A stretch of DNA of 64,000 nucleotides. Source: Candidatus Poribacteria bacterium. GTDB lineage: Bacteria > Poribacteria > WGA-4E > WGA-3G. The notes beneath the pieces were generated by a model. That model did no database searches. It saw only the letters and a list, made by a program, of their open reading frames with translations, and was not told the DNA's origin. The first letter of the stretch is position 1. Each line of letters starts with the position of its first letter. Below, piece by piece: positions 35,661 through 45,375 of the stretch. The translations under genes and the position numbers were made by a program. The stretch lies in assembly GCA_022819945.1 (NCBI GenBank), contig JAJEGI010000051.1:113257-177256 (forward strand). The letters run 5' to 3'.

Positions 35661-35775
35661 TTGAAAAGGAGAAAGTCGGTTGATGCTTGTCAAGGAATGT
35701 TCACGTTTTAATGGTTTTTGGTCAACACTAACAACTATTTTTGACGTAACTGACAACTGATAACTGACAACTATT

Positions 35776-36849
35776 ATGGCATCAGCAAAAAAACAGGTCC
35801 GCATCTGTGTCGTCGGTATGGGTATTGGTAAACCCAACGGCACAGCACTCGCCATGAATCCGAGAGGCAATGTTGTCGCACTCTGCGATCTACTCGAAGA
35901 TCGGATGAAAGCCTTCGCCAAAGATTTACCGGGCAAGGTCAAATTCTACACAGATTACAAAGAGATGTGCCAAGCCGATGATATCGACGCAGTATTCGTC
36001 GGCACACCGAATCAGTGGCATGTTCCAATCGCGTTAGAAGCCGTGCGGAACGGTAAGCATGTCATGGTAACGAAACCGCTCGCTGATTCTGAGGAAGCGG
36101 CACAAAAATTGGTTACAGCAGCAGAAGCGGCGGGTGTCGTCAATATGATGTCGCTCTCGACGCGTTTTGGGAAGGAATGCCAATACCTCGGTAACCTCGC
36201 ACGCGATGACTACTTTGGAGAACTCTATTACGCTCGGGCACGGAGCGTTCGCAGGAGTGGTATCCCCGCATGGAATCTCGGTTTCATCCAGAAAGGGGGC
36301 GGCGCATTCCGAGATATGGGTGTCCATGTGCTTGACTCAGCGTGGTGGATCCTCGGACTGCCGAAGCCGATCGCTGTACTGGGTGCTGCTGGTGCGAAGT
36401 TCGGTCCCCGAGGCCTCGGCTACTGGAGAGGCACGAAAGCACCTAAAGAGATCTACGAGAAATATGACTCCGACGATTATGCTGGCGGGTTTATTACCTT
36501 TGAAGGTGGTGTCGGTTTGCAGGTCGAAAGTTTCTGGGCATCGCACCAACCCGACGAATTTCAGATCGAGTTGTTCGGTACAGAGGCAGGGGCGACGATG
36601 AGTCCTTTGCGACTCTACCGAACCGACAAAAAAGGTGAATTTGAGGATATAGACGGGAAGCCGCCAAAGAGCAAATACGGCAAGACGTGGGATGCGATAG
36701 CAGACCACTTCATTGAATGTATCTTAGATGACGTAACCTGTCAGGCACCGCTCCGTCACGGACTGATTGTCCAGCAGATGATGGAAGGGCTGCTCAAAAG
36801 TGGTGAGACAGGACGCGAAGTTCACATTGACTCATCCGTAGAGGCTTAA
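35776..36849 (+). CDS. Gfo/Idh/MocA family oxidoreductase
   Basis: 357 aa. N-terminal Rossmann fold (CVVGMGIGKPNG, then VVALCDL), followed by VFVGTPNQWHVPIALEA and the catalytic-region KPLADSEEAA in place of the usual EKP (here TKP). The C-terminal domain has GGGAFRDMGVHVLDSAWW with the conserved Asp/His pair. Uses NAD(P) to oxidise a sugar or cyclitol. No clear ribosome-binding site; the leader consists of CAGTTATC-type repeats. First of four apparently cotranscribed genes. Confidence 0.87.
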   Translation: MASAKKQVRICVVGMGIGKPNGTALAMNPRGNVVALCDLLEDRMKAFAKDLPGKVKFYTDYKEMCQADDIDAVFVGTPNQWHVPIALEAVRNGKHVMVTKPLADSEEAAQKLVTAAEAAGVVNMMSLSTRFGKECQYLGNLARDDYFGELYYARARSVRRSGIPAWNLGFIQKGGGAFRDMGVHVLDSAWWILGLPKPIAVLGAAGAKFGPRGLGYWRGTKAPKEIYEKYDSDDYAGGFITFEGGVGLQVESFWASHQPDEFQIELFGTEAGATMSPLRLYRTDKKGEFEDIDGKPPKSKYGKTWDAIADHFIECILDDVTCQAPLRHGLIVQQMMEGLLKSGETGREVHIDSSVEA

Positions 36850-36854
36850 GAAAA

Positions 36855-37562
36855 ATGACCCTTGATATAACAACGCTGCACAACGATTTCGTGGATACCG
36901 GTTTCGCTATTGCGCCGAACTTGTTTAAGCGAGACGAAGCGCAACGGCTTAAGTCTGAGTGTATTAACATTCTGGAAGCCGTTAAAGCAGAAACAGGTGC
37001 AGTCGCTGGACACGGTGTGTATGTAGGTTTAGCTGCACGGAGTCCTGTTTTTCAAACCGCAGTCGGTGACGCACGATTACTCGACATTTTGGAAGGCCTC
37101 CTTGCGCCTGATATCGAGTTTCTGAGCGACAAGGTGGTTTTCAAGAGTGAATCAACGACGTTCGCGAGTCCTTGGCACCAAGATTGGCACTATTGGCACG
37201 GTGCACACAAGGTCTCGATTTGGGTGGCACTTGACGATGCGACCGTTGAGAATGGATGCCTCAAGTTATTTCCGGGTTCCCACAAATCCGCGATTGTCCA
37301 CGACGGCGATGCGAATGACGGACACGGGTTTGGGAATCGGCTCCGTCCGGGTGCAGTGGATGAAAACCTCGCTGTCACCGCGGAGATCGAAGCGGGGGGT
37401 GCCGTCTTTTTCCACGATTTGACGCTCCATTCCAGCCATCCGAACCGTTCCGGCGAAGAACGCTGGGTCTGGATTCCGACGTATCGCGATGCCAAAGCGG
37501 AGGATGCGGATTATCCGTGGGCTGTCGCTGCGAAAGTTTTGCGCGGCGAAAAGATTGTCTGA
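36855..37562 (+). CDS. Phytanoyl-CoA dioxygenase (PhyH) family protein
   Basis: 235 aa, starting 5 nt after the Gfo/Idh/MocA gene. Iron ligands H-x-D in SPWHQDWHYWHG; distal His and 2-oxoglutarate Arg in LHSSHPNRSGEERWVW. CLKLFPGSHK is typical. Position next to sugar-modifying enzymes suggests oxidation of a carbohydrate- or osmolyte-like substrate (inference). Confidence 0.87.
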   Translation: MTLDITTLHNDFVDTGFAIAPNLFKRDEAQRLKSECINILEAVKAETGAVAGHGVYVGLAARSPVFQTAVGDARLLDILEGLLAPDIEFLSDKVVFKSESTTFASPWHQDWHYWHGAHKVSIWVALDDATVENGCLKLFPGSHKSAIVHDGDANDGHGFGNRLRPGAVDENLAVTAEIEAGGAVFFHDLTLHSSHPNRSGEERWVWIPTYRDAKAEDADYPWAVAAKVLRGEKIV

Positions 37563-37741
37563 ATCAGGATTTATAGGATAAGAGGATTCGCTGGATTAGA
37601 GACAGTGAGGTTCTAAAACGTTAGCCCGTAATGAAGCAGATCGCTTATGGGCGAGTACGCCGCAAAATGGAGGGCGACTTTACGGGAAAGAACGTAAAAG
37701 TTTCTAACTCGCCTGATCGAACCGCAAGGAAATATAAAAAC

Positions 37742-38596
37742 ATGTTTAAGAACCTGAGCACGGGAGCGATTGGCATCCGGGCAAATATGAGAGAAGGGTT
37801 AGACCTCGCAAAGAACGCCGGTTTTGAAGGTCTTGATCTGAATATCGACGAAGCCAACCAAATCGCACAAGAACACTCTGTGCAATACGTCAAGGATCTC
37901 TGGTCAGATGCGGGTATTGCGATGGGTGGATGGGGTTTCGGTGTTAATTGGCGCGGTCCCGATGCCGACTATTATGCCGGTTTGGCGCAGCTACCGGAAC
38001 GCGCGGCACTCGCTGCGGAACTCGGTTGCTACCGGACGACCACCGTTGTCGGTCCCGCCTCAAACGATATGACGTATCAGGAGAATTGGGATTTTTCTGT
38101 TAAACGGTTGCGTGGTGTTGCCGAGATTCTCAAAGATCACGGGCACTCCATCGGACTGGAGTTCATCGGACCCGCAACGAGCCGCAAGGGTTCCAAATAC
38201 CTCTTCGCCTATTCGATGGATGCGATGTTAGGGCTTGCCGCTGCTGTTGGGACGGGGAACGTTGGATTGCTGTTCGATACGTGGCACTGGTACACTTGCC
38301 GCTCCACGACCGACGATGTTCGCAAACTCTCCGTATCGGATGTTGTTTACGTCCATATCAACGATGCGCCTGCGGGCATTGATCCAGATGACCAGATTGA
38401 TAACATCAGATGCCTCCCTGCTGAGACGGGTGTGATCCCGCTCACTGAATTGATGCAGATTCTGACGGAGATCGGTTACGAGGGACCTGTGACACCGGAA
38501 CCGTTTAGCCAAGAGGTGAACGGCATGGCACCCGCCGATGCGGCAAAAGCCACTGCTGAATCACTCGATCAAGTCTGGGAAAACGCGGGACTGTAG
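37742..38596 (+). CDS. Sugar phosphate isomerase/epimerase-like TIM barrel protein
   Basis: 284 aa from the ATG at 37742 (MFKNLSTGAIGI), preferred because the upstream 37 codons do not resemble the family. AP-endonuclease-2-like TIM barrel: FEGLDLNIDEAN, HGHSIGLEFIGP, GLLFDTWHWY with metal ligands Asp/His, YVHINDAP and YEGPVTPEPF. Possible isomerase or epimerase of a sugar, acting with the neighbouring dehydrogenase and the RraA-like protein. Confidence 0.82.
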   Translation: MFKNLSTGAIGIRANMREGLDLAKNAGFEGLDLNIDEANQIAQEHSVQYVKDLWSDAGIAMGGWGFGVNWRGPDADYYAGLAQLPERAALAAELGCYRTTTVVGPASNDMTYQENWDFSVKRLRGVAEILKDHGHSIGLEFIGPATSRKGSKYLFAYSMDAMLGLAAAVGTGNVGLLFDTWHWYTCRSTTDDVRKLSVSDVVYVHINDAPAGIDPDDQIDNIRCLPAETGVIPLTELMQILTEIGYEGPVTPEPFSQEVNGMAPADAAKATAESLDQVWENAGL

Positions 38597-38662
38597 AACG
38601 AAGTAACCTCGTCCCTACGACAATCTCCATATCGCGAGGTTGTTTTACGGAAGGAACAGAAC

Positions 38663-39469
38663 ATGCAACTTATTGATAAAGAGAGCATCCTCGCGATGAC
38701 GCACTTATGGGAAGGTGAACGGTTTCCTGACGGACGACCCCGTGTTCCCGATGATATCATTCAGCGAATGAAGGCTATCAGTATTGAGCAGGCGTGGGGT
38801 GTCCTCAACGGTAACAACTATAAGTTCCAATTCGCTGGTGATTGGATGAACCTCCATCCGGATCGAGTCCTCGTTGGTAGAGCGGTGACGTGTGCGTTTG
38901 TGCCGATCCGTCCTGATTTTAACGATGCTATCGCTGCACAAGGTGAAAAAGAGGGACGCGTCGGCGGTCAAAACTCGTGGGTGATTGATACGCTCGTCCG
39001 CGATGATGTGATCGTCGTGGATCTCTTCGGTAAAGTGAAGGACGGCACCTTCGCTGGTGATAACCTCGGCAATTCCATCTATGCCAAGACCGGAACCGGT
39101 ATGGTCATTGACGGTGGTATCCGGGATTTGGACGGCATTTACGAGTTGCCTGATTTTGCTACGTTTGTGCGCGGTGTGGATCCGACAGGGATTGCGAACG
39201 TTACACTTACTGGCATCAACGTCCCGATCCGCATTGCGGAGGCGACGGTTCTACCGGGTGATGTGGTTTTAGGGAGGCGCGGCGGTGTTATCTTTATCCC
39301 GCCGCATTTTGCGCAGCAGGTGGTCGAACAAGGCGAAGAGGTGGCTCTCCGAGACCGGTTCGGGCATCAACGGTTGCGAGAGGGTAAATATACGCCGGGT
39401 GAAATAGATCGCAAATGGTCGGAAGAGATTGAGGCAGATTTTGCTGAATGGCGCGAGCATCAGGAATGA
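38663..39469 (+). CDS. RraA-like / 4-hydroxy-4-methyl-2-oxoglutarate aldolase-type protein
   Basis: 268 aa; GGAAGGAAC precedes the ATG. Core of the RraA/HMG-aldolase superfamily: GDNLGNSIYAKTGTGMVIDGGIRDLDGI (Gly-rich loop and the R-D metal site) and LPGDVVLGRRGGVIFIP. The extra N- and C-terminal parts make it longer than RraA itself (~160 aa), so a catabolic lyase is more likely than an RNase regulator. The C-terminal 50 residues (from AQQVVEQGEEVALRDRF) reappear as fragments at 40696 and, more weakly, at 41146. Confidence 0.8.
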   Translation: MQLIDKESILAMTHLWEGERFPDGRPRVPDDIIQRMKAISIEQAWGVLNGNNYKFQFAGDWMNLHPDRVLVGRAVTCAFVPIRPDFNDAIAAQGEKEGRVGGQNSWVIDTLVRDDVIVVDLFGKVKDGTFAGDNLGNSIYAKTGTGMVIDGGIRDLDGIYELPDFATFVRGVDPTGIANVTLTGINVPIRIAEATVLPGDVVLGRRGGVIFIPPHFAQQVVEQGEEVALRDRFGHQRLREGKYTPGEIDRKWSEEIEADFAEWREHQE

Positions 39470-39554
39470 TAGCCGCACAAGCCGCTATCCAAATTGCGAA
39501 CGACGCACATTTTTGCTAAAATTAAAGGAAAAACACGCAGATATGGAGAGAAGC

Positions 39555-40382
39555 ATGAAACCTGTTAACGACTTCGCACGCAAACAGCACAAATATATGC
39601 CGACCTTCGCAAAAGCGACTGGAAAACCCACGGTTTACATACCCGGCTACCCTTATGAAGACGAGGAACCTATGCCCGCAACCGGATTCCACGGAGAACA
39701 GAACAGCATCTTGTATGAACAAATCTCCAGTTATTTCGCAACGCAACCACACATCTATGTCGGTATTGACAACTTCATCTACTACCGTGAAGGCGATGCC
39801 ACGAAAAGTGTCGCCCCCGATATTTATGTCGTTTTAGGTGCAGCGAAATTTCCACTCCGCAGGAGTTTCTACACCTGGGCAGAAGGTGCGACACCAACGG
39901 TTGTTTTTGAGTTCCTATCGGATTCAACAGCCGATGAGGACCGAGAAGAAAAGGTACATATCTATCTGCGGGATATGGGGGTACAAGAGTACTTCCTCCA
40001 TCAACCTGAGATGGAGAAACCTGCAGAGTTTCGCGGGTGGCGGCGGGAGCCTTCAGGTACCATTGTTGAGATACTCCCTGATACGCGCGGTGCCTTGTTC
40101 AGCGAGTCATTAAACCTGTCCTTTCGGTGGACAGATCAACACCATAGCCATGTCCGGTTGTTGCGTCCGTATCTACCCGATGGCACCCCGATCACGACAG
40201 CTATAGAGGAGCGGAACCTTCACGCTGCAGCAAAAAAGCGTATGGAAGCAGCGGAACTCCGTGTGGAAGCAGAACGGGACCTTCGCGCAGAAGCGGAAGC
40301 CCGGGCTGCAGAAGAGACGGATCGGCGGCAGGCGTTAGAACGTGAATTAGAACAACTCCGCCGACAACTCGAAAACCGATAG
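39555..40382 (+). CDS. Uma2 (DUF820) PD-(D/E)XK-like protein with coiled-coil tail
   Basis: About 275 aa from the ATG at 39555, chosen for the GGAGAG 4 nt upstream. The Uma2 core shows SVAPDIYVVLG, TPTVVFEFLSDST and REEKVHIYLRDMGVQEYFL, i.e. the PD...E-x-x...K/Y pattern of restriction-endonuclease-like folds. The final ~60 residues are a Glu/Arg/Ala-rich coiled coil (AEAEARAAEETDRRQALE). Such proteins occur in many copies in cyanobacteria and related genomes; their role is not settled. Confidence 0.8.
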   Translation: MKPVNDFARKQHKYMPTFAKATGKPTVYIPGYPYEDEEPMPATGFHGEQNSILYEQISSYFATQPHIYVGIDNFIYYREGDATKSVAPDIYVVLGAAKFPLRRSFYTWAEGATPTVVFEFLSDSTADEDREEKVHIYLRDMGVQEYFLHQPEMEKPAEFRGWRREPSGTIVEILPDTRGALFSESLNLSFRWTDQHHSHVRLLRPYLPDGTPITTAIEERNLHAAAKKRMEAAELRVEAERDLRAEAEARAAEETDRRQALERELEQLRRQLENR

Positions 40383-40490
40383 TAGAAAATATGCCTGCGC
40401 TTGTAGGCGGTGTCGCATAACCTGTATTAAAGCAGATTTCGCAAAATGGCGTGAGATTCAAATTCCCGAATAACAAGGGGATTTCTAAAT

Positions 40491-40712
40491 ATGAAACCTG
40501 ATCAAGTAATAAACCAGGACCCTGAGATTCACGGAGGGGCTCCGGTATTTACGGGAACACGGGTGCCCGTAAAGGCACTCATTGATCATCTAAAAGCTGG
40601 GGAGAATCTTGACTATTTTCTTGAGGGATTTCCGTCTGTTTCTCGTGAACAGGCGGTCGCTTTTTTGGAACTCGCCTTGACCCAAACAGCCCGACGTGCA
40701 GCAGATCGTTAA
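40491..40712 (+). CDS. DUF433 (VapB45-like antitoxin-type) small protein
   Basis: 73 aa. The sequence DPEIHGGAPVFTGTRVPVKALIDHL and the following EGFPSVSREQAVAFLE are diagnostic of DUF433, a winged-helix-like domain usually found next to a PIN-type toxin. No toxin gene follows here. The last few codons overlap, in another frame, a remnant of an RraA-like tail (40696-40854), so the natural end may have been altered by recombination. Confidence 0.82.
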   Translation: MKPDQVINQDPEIHGGAPVFTGTRVPVKALIDHLKAGENLDYFLEGFPSVSREQAVAFLELALTQTARRAADR

Positions 40713-40854
40713 ACTTGATGAAGAGATCGCACTCCGAGACAGATTCGGACATCAACCGCTACAAGAGGACAAATATACATCCGGCGAAATAGACCGCAAA
40801 TGGTCGGAGGAGATTGAGGCAGATTTCGAGAAATGGCGCGCCGATCAGAAATAA
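40696..40854 (+). pseudogene. Fragment duplicating the 3' end of the RraA-like gene
   Basis: Reads QQIVKLDEEIALRDRFGHQ, then a segment ending DRKWSEEIEADFEKW and ADQK-stop. This aligns over about 50 residues with the C-terminus of the RraA-like protein (39320-39469), at protein and DNA level. It has no body or start of its own. Evidence for a duplication in which the rest of the copy was lost or replaced by the DUF433 gene. Confidence 0.75.
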
Positions 40855-40877
40855 GAAGGAGGGCCAAGTAAATACCA

Positions 40878-41195
40878 ATGGAGACAACTTTTATATGGGT
40901 CTTATGTGGTGTTATTAGTGCTGTGGTTGCCAATAATAAGGGTCGAAACAGTTGTGGTTGGTTAGCCTTTGGCTTTTTTCTGGGTCCTTTTGGTCTAATT
41001 TTGGCATTGGTTATGCCTAAAAATCAGGAGAAACTTGAGAAAAAAGCCGTTCAAAGTGGTGAGATGAAGAAGTGTCCATCTTGCGCGGAGTTGATAAGGG
41101 TAGAGGCCGTAAAGTGCCGATACTGTGGTGAAGATTTAACGCGGAAATGGCCGAAGGAGCTCGAGGCAGACCTTCCGAAATGGAGTAAGGATTAG
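40878..41195 (+). CDS. Small membrane protein with C-terminal zinc ribbon
   Basis: 105 aa; GAAGGAGGG precedes the ATG. Two hydrophobic segments (about 4-18 and 25-46) with a conserved GWLAFGFFLGPFGLILAL motif, then a CPSC...CRYC zinc ribbon at about 73-92. The last residues (RKWPKELEADLPKW) resemble the tail of the RraA-like protein, DNA included, suggesting that a stray 3' segment became part of this gene. Function unknown. Confidence 0.78.
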   Translation: METTFIWVLCGVISAVVANNKGRNSCGWLAFGFFLGPFGLILALVMPKNQEKLEKKAVQSGEMKKCPSCAELIRVEAVKCRYCGEDLTRKWPKELEADLPKWSKD

Positions 41196-41206
41196 GAATG
41201 AGGCAT

Positions 41207-41363
41207 GTCTGAATCAGGATTTGCAGGATGAGAGATACCCCTCAAGATGCCTTGGATCGCTCTATGGTAAAAACCTTGCAGATTCATCCTCAGAAATATT
41301 CAACTTTCAAATTGTCTGAATCGCGAATTACACGGATGACGCGGATTTGTAAATATTCGCTAT
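41207..41363. repeat. Dispersed intergenic repeats
   Basis: GTCTGAATCAGGATTTGCAG at 41209 matches GTCTGAATCAGGATTTATAG at 37558. TCTGAATCGCGAATTACACG near 41320 resembles TGAATCGCGGATTGCATAAA at 28501. The gap 41196-41567 otherwise shows no convincing gene. Confidence 0.6.
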
Positions 41364-41567
41364 CCGAGACCAGCTGGGAATTTGAAGAATTTTTCAGAGA
41401 ATTGAATGCCTCCGTATTTTATTCTTGAATTTTCATTGGGAATAGTGAACTAAAAACGAGCATTCGTTTTAGTAAGAGACATTAGCGCGATATGAAAGCA
41501 AAATTACGCTTCTGTGAAACCGATGTCCGAGATAAATCACAATATTTTATCAAAAAGGTGGACGACA

Positions 41568-44500
41568 ATGACGATTAATGAGTTATCTGCAGATCGTAAA
41601 AGACTACTCAAAGAACTTATTGAGAATAAAATGCTTGAAGGTTTCAAACGTTGGCTTACTGACCTGTACCCAGATAATGCACACTTTATTTATGAGCTTC
41701 TCCAGAATGCAGAAGATGCCGGAGCATCGGAAGTTCAGTTTACTCTTAATGCTGATAGACTAGAATTTGAACATAACGGGCCCGAACTGTTTGATATAAA
41801 CGATGTGGAGTCCATAACAAATATTGGTAATAGTACTAAGGCAGATCATCCTACTAACATCGGTGAATTTGGCATCGGCTTCAAGGCTGTATTTGTCTAC
41901 ACTAACACACCAGAGATTGAATCCGGTCCATTCCACTTCCGCATTCGCAACATGCTTGTTCCCGATACGGAAGGCCTGTCCGAAGGGACACTCGGTGCGC
42001 GGAAGACTCGCTTTGTCTTCCCTTTTGACAACCCCAAAAAAACACCCGAAAAAGCGGTGGCTGAAATAGAAAAGAATCTCCGAGAACTAAACGAAAATAC
42101 ATTACTGTTTTTGAACAATATCCATCAGATAAATTACAACCTACCTGATTCAAAGAAGGGATCTCTGGAGCGAAAAAAAAATGCTGATGATAGAAACAGA
42201 ATTGAAATTTCTGTCAAGCACCCAGAAGGTGTAACACCCAAGTCCACATACTATCTCCGATTTACGAAAAAGGTTGATGTTCAAGACGAAGACGATAAAC
42301 CTAAATGCTGTGAAATAGCAATTGCTTTTAGCATGGATAAAACTAAAAGCGGGAATTGGAAAATCGTACCATTAAATCCTGGTCAGGTCTGCATCTATTT
42401 TCCAGCAATAAAAGAACTTTCCAATCTACGATTCCACATACATGCCCCATTTGCCTCAACTGTTGCGCGCGCTAGCGTTCGAGATTGTCCGGCTAACGAT
42501 GAATTGCGCGATCACATTGCAGATTTAGTTGCTGAATCAATGCATTCCATCCGCGACCAAGGATTGTTAGATATGAGATTTCTGGCAACTTTGCCTAATG
42601 ACAAAGATGATCTATCTCCTTTTTATAATCCTATCCGTGAACGGTTAATTGAAGAATTTAAACAGAAGAAACTGACACCGATGAAACAGAAGGGACATAC
42701 TCCAGCGTCGGAGTGCTACCAGGGTCAAAAAAAATTATCTGATCTGATTGACGACAAAGATTTGGCAACCCTCCTAGGTAAACGTTGTTCTCAACCGTTG
42801 TGGATTGCAAACCCGCAACAGAAAAACCAACGGGCCGACAATTTTCTATCCATGTTGAAGATTTCTACATGGACTATTACAAATTTGGTAGAAGTACTGG
42901 AGACCTTTGAAGATGTAACAAAGTGGTTGAACGAAAAGTCGGATGCGTGGCACCAAAAACTGTATGCGTTCCTTGGCGATTTTCTATTATCTGCTTCGGA
43001 CTCGGCTTTTCAAGTACGTAAGGACCAATTATCCAACCTTTGCATTGTTCGTTGTAGCGATAAAAACTATAGAATTGCCAGTGAGTGTCGCTTTTCCAAC
43101 GATGATATGAAATCTGACCCTCCAAAAGACGGGACACAGAAAGACGGTTTCCACTACGTTGCTACAGGGGTCTATTCGTATGGTAAGAATAAGTCTCAAC
43201 ATGAAAAGGCACGTAGGTTCCTTGACAAGATCGGCGTTTCTGAACGGAATGTTGTCACTGAGGTTCTTGATGATATTTTTCCAAAGTATCGCGATAGTAC
43301 ACGTGCGATACCAAGGGCAGAGTTTAATAAAGATTTTACTAAAATAGTCAAAGCGTACAAGGCAGATGATTCTGAATCAAAGAAACAGCAGTTACGAGAA
43401 GAATTGATGACAACGTCGTTTATTCTTACAAAGGACTCGCGTGCCGATAACCTAATCTATCTCAAACCCGATCAACTCTATTTTGGAGTCGAAAACGTGT
43501 TGTGGTGTAAAAATCCTCTCGGAATTTATTCCTCTGTGGCTGTCACTAAAAAAGTTCGTGAGTTTTTGCAGAAGTTGAAAATTCCTCAATGGGATATTGT
43601 TGACGAAGTAATAGAAACTATACTTTCAAGATACGAAGGGAACCCGCCGAGAGTTCCCATCAAAGAGCACATGAATGATTTCAAGAAAATTACCCGCGCG
43701 TATAAAACTGATAAGCCACCCAGAAAAATGAAACTTAAAACTGAATTGCAAAACACGCATTTTATTCTCGCGGAAAACCCGAATGCAAACTTTCCAATTT
43801 ATCTTAAACCGAATCGACTCTATTTTGGAATAGATGCTCTGCGGATGTATTTTGAACGGAACAACTTAGTGAATTGGATTGGAATTTACAAGGATGATAA
43901 TCTTAATCTTACTGATTTATGGAAGTATTTCGCGTCCGATTCCTTTCTTTTAGATGGACCAGATACTGGTGCTTTTGTTGATCTTGATAAGTATCCAAGT
44001 GCTGCCGTTGAGTTGTTTAGAGATTTGGGTATTGAGAGTGGTATTCGGATTAAAAGAAAAGAAAAAAATTGGCAAGGCTATGTTGTTGTTGAGAGGTATT
44101 ATGGTAGGCACAAGAGAGGACTTGATGGTTTTGATCCTAACATACAGGTTGACGGATTGGGCCCTGCACTCGACTCTCCTACACCTGAAAAAAGTGCTTT
44201 TATTTGGAATCATATAGCGCTTCCCAATGTTGATTATATTAAGGGGGTTGTGGAGGAGGCAACGTGGCAGAATTACGGTAATGGTTCGTGTAAGAATGTT
44301 CTATCTGATTCTTTTGGCAATTTATTAGTTACCAAGGCATGGCTGCCGGATATTGATGGAAACATGCACAAACCAAGTGAGATTACCCTTGCAGAACTTC
44401 CAGAATCATTCCAACGTGATGAACGACTGGCAAACCAACTCGGTATAAAAAAGAATAAGATGGCTGAACTTGCAGAGAAAGCTGGTGTTCCAGTAGAGGG

Positions 44501-45269
44501 GGTAGAGATACTTGATAAAATCATACAAAACCCCGAGTTATACGCAAAAGTACAGGAGTTGATAGCTGAAGAAGAAGCCCGTAAGGAAAAGGAAAAGAAA
44601 ATTTCAGAACAACCTATTCAGGATGAGAATACTCTTTACTATGAAACTCCAGTTGATACTCCCTCAATACCATCTGAGTCTGTGCCCAATGTTGGTGAAG
44701 AGAACAGTAGTTCGACTGTGAAGGATAGTGAAACACCCGAAGACGGTGGACATACTGATTCAGTAGAAAATAGATCAACACCTCACACTTCTTCGCGCCC
44801 AAGTGTGAGTGCCCCAAGTTCGGGAGGTGGGTCTCAAGGGAAAACATCTCATAGGGAGACTCGCGGTGGTAATGGTCAGCACGGAGGAGAAGGTGATAGC
44901 GTGGATATTTTGTTGCCGGAGGAAATTAGTGAAACCGAGGGATCCTACGAAGGCGCACGTAAGCAAATTTCAGTAAATACTTACGAGCGCGACCGGACTG
45001 CTCGTGATAAGTGTTTGCAGCACTACGGTACACGTTGTGCAGTATGTGAGAAAGATATGTCAGAAATCTATGGTCCCGTAGCCGCCGGACTGATTCATGT
45101 TCATCATCTCAAACCGTTGAGCGAAATTAAAGAAGATTATCAAGTAGGCCCAGTTGCAGACTTACGCCCCGTTTGTCCGAATTGCCATGCTGTTATTCAC
45201 CGACGGAAACCTCCATATAAAATAGAAGAAGTAAAAGGCTTTTTGGAAAAGGTAAGACAAGATGGATAA
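41568..45269 (+). CDS. Sacsin-type GHKL ATPase fused to HNH endonuclease
   Basis: 1233 aa from the ATG at 41568 (GGTGG upstream; a GTG at 41514 is possible). The N-terminal ~250 residues form a GHKL ATPase of the sacsin/MORC-like type: ELLQNAEDAGA near 45 and IGEFGIGFKAVF near 98. The middle is long and helical and contains a ~100-residue duplication (about 546-644 and 661-759, each ending YLKP(D/N)(Q/R)LYFG). A Ser/Glu/Pro-rich linker follows. The C-terminus is an HNH nuclease with CAVCEKD near 1156, HVHHLKPLSEI near 1178 and CPNCHAVIH near 1203, as in McrA-like enzymes. ATPase-gated DNA cleavage against foreign DNA is inferred. The gene looks more A+T-rich than its upstream neighbours. Confidence 0.85.
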   Translation: MTINELSADRKRLLKELIENKMLEGFKRWLTDLYPDNAHFIYELLQNAEDAGASEVQFTLNADRLEFEHNGPELFDINDVESITNIGNSTKADHPTNIGEFGIGFKAVFVYTNTPEIESGPFHFRIRNMLVPDTEGLSEGTLGARKTRFVFPFDNPKKTPEKAVAEIEKNLRELNENTLLFLNNIHQINYNLPDSKKGSLERKKNADDRNRIEISVKHPEGVTPKSTYYLRFTKKVDVQDEDDKPKCCEIAIAFSMDKTKSGNWKIVPLNPGQVCIYFPAIKELSNLRFHIHAPFASTVARASVRDCPANDELRDHIADLVAESMHSIRDQGLLDMRFLATLPNDKDDLSPFYNPIRERLIEEFKQKKLTPMKQKGHTPASECYQGQKKLSDLIDDKDLATLLGKRCSQPLWIANPQQKNQRADNFLSMLKISTWTITNLVEVLETFEDVTKWLNEKSDAWHQKLYAFLGDFLLSASDSAFQVRKDQLSNLCIVRCSDKNYRIASECRFSNDDMKSDPPKDGTQKDGFHYVATGVYSYGKNKSQHEKARRFLDKIGVSERNVVTEVLDDIFPKYRDSTRAIPRAEFNKDFTKIVKAYKADDSESKKQQLREELMTTSFILTKDSRADNLIYLKPDQLYFGVENVLWCKNPLGIYSSVAVTKKVREFLQKLKIPQWDIVDEVIETILSRYEGNPPRVPIKEHMNDFKKITRAYKTDKPPRKMKLKTELQNTHFILAENPNANFPIYLKPNRLYFGIDALRMYFERNNLVNWIGIYKDDNLNLTDLWKYFASDSFLLDGPDTGAFVDLDKYPSAAVELFRDLGIESGIRIKRKEKNWQGYVVVERYYGRHKRGLDGFDPNIQVDGLGPALDSPTPEKSAFIWNHIALPNVDYIKGVVEEATWQNYGNGSCKNVLSDSFGNLLVTKAWLPDIDGNMHKPSEITLAELPESFQRDERLANQLGIKKNKMAELAEKAGVPVEGVEILDKIIQNPELYAKVQELIAEEEARKEKEKKISEQPIQDENTLYYETPVDTPSIPSESVPNVGEENSSSTVKDSETPEDGGHTDSVENRSTPHTSSRPSVSAPSSGGGSQGKTSHRETRGGNGQHGGEGDSVDILLPEEISETEGSYEGARKQISVNTYERDRTARDKCLQHYGTRCAVCEKDMSEIYGPVAAGLIHVHHLKPLSEIKEDYQVGPVADLRPVCPNCHAVIHRRKPPYKIEEVKGFLEKVRQDG

Positions 45270-45375
45270 GGCAACAGTGGCAATAATTGTTAGTGCCATA
45301 CCAGCAAGTGTACCCTTTTTATTCCTTGGATGGAATATCTACAGCGATGAAGTGCCAACGTTAATTCAGAATTAA
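45262..45375 (+). CDS. Tiny overlapping membrane peptide (37 aa)
   Basis: The ATG overlaps the last codons of the ATPase-HNH gene (ATGGATAA), a layout typical of translational coupling. It encodes MDKATVAIIVSAIPASVPFL and then FLGWNIYSDEVPTLIQN, with one hydrophobic segment. Its 3' end lies within a perfect hairpin (45349-45387). It could be a genuine membrane effector or a chance frame. Confidence 0.4.
   Translation: MDKATVAIIVSAIPASVPFLFLGWNIYSDEVPTLIQN

Noticed and set aside
41228..41428. Plus-strand frame of 66 codons before the ATPase-HNH gene
   Set aside because: It is composed of dispersed intergenic repeats (TCTGAATC-type).
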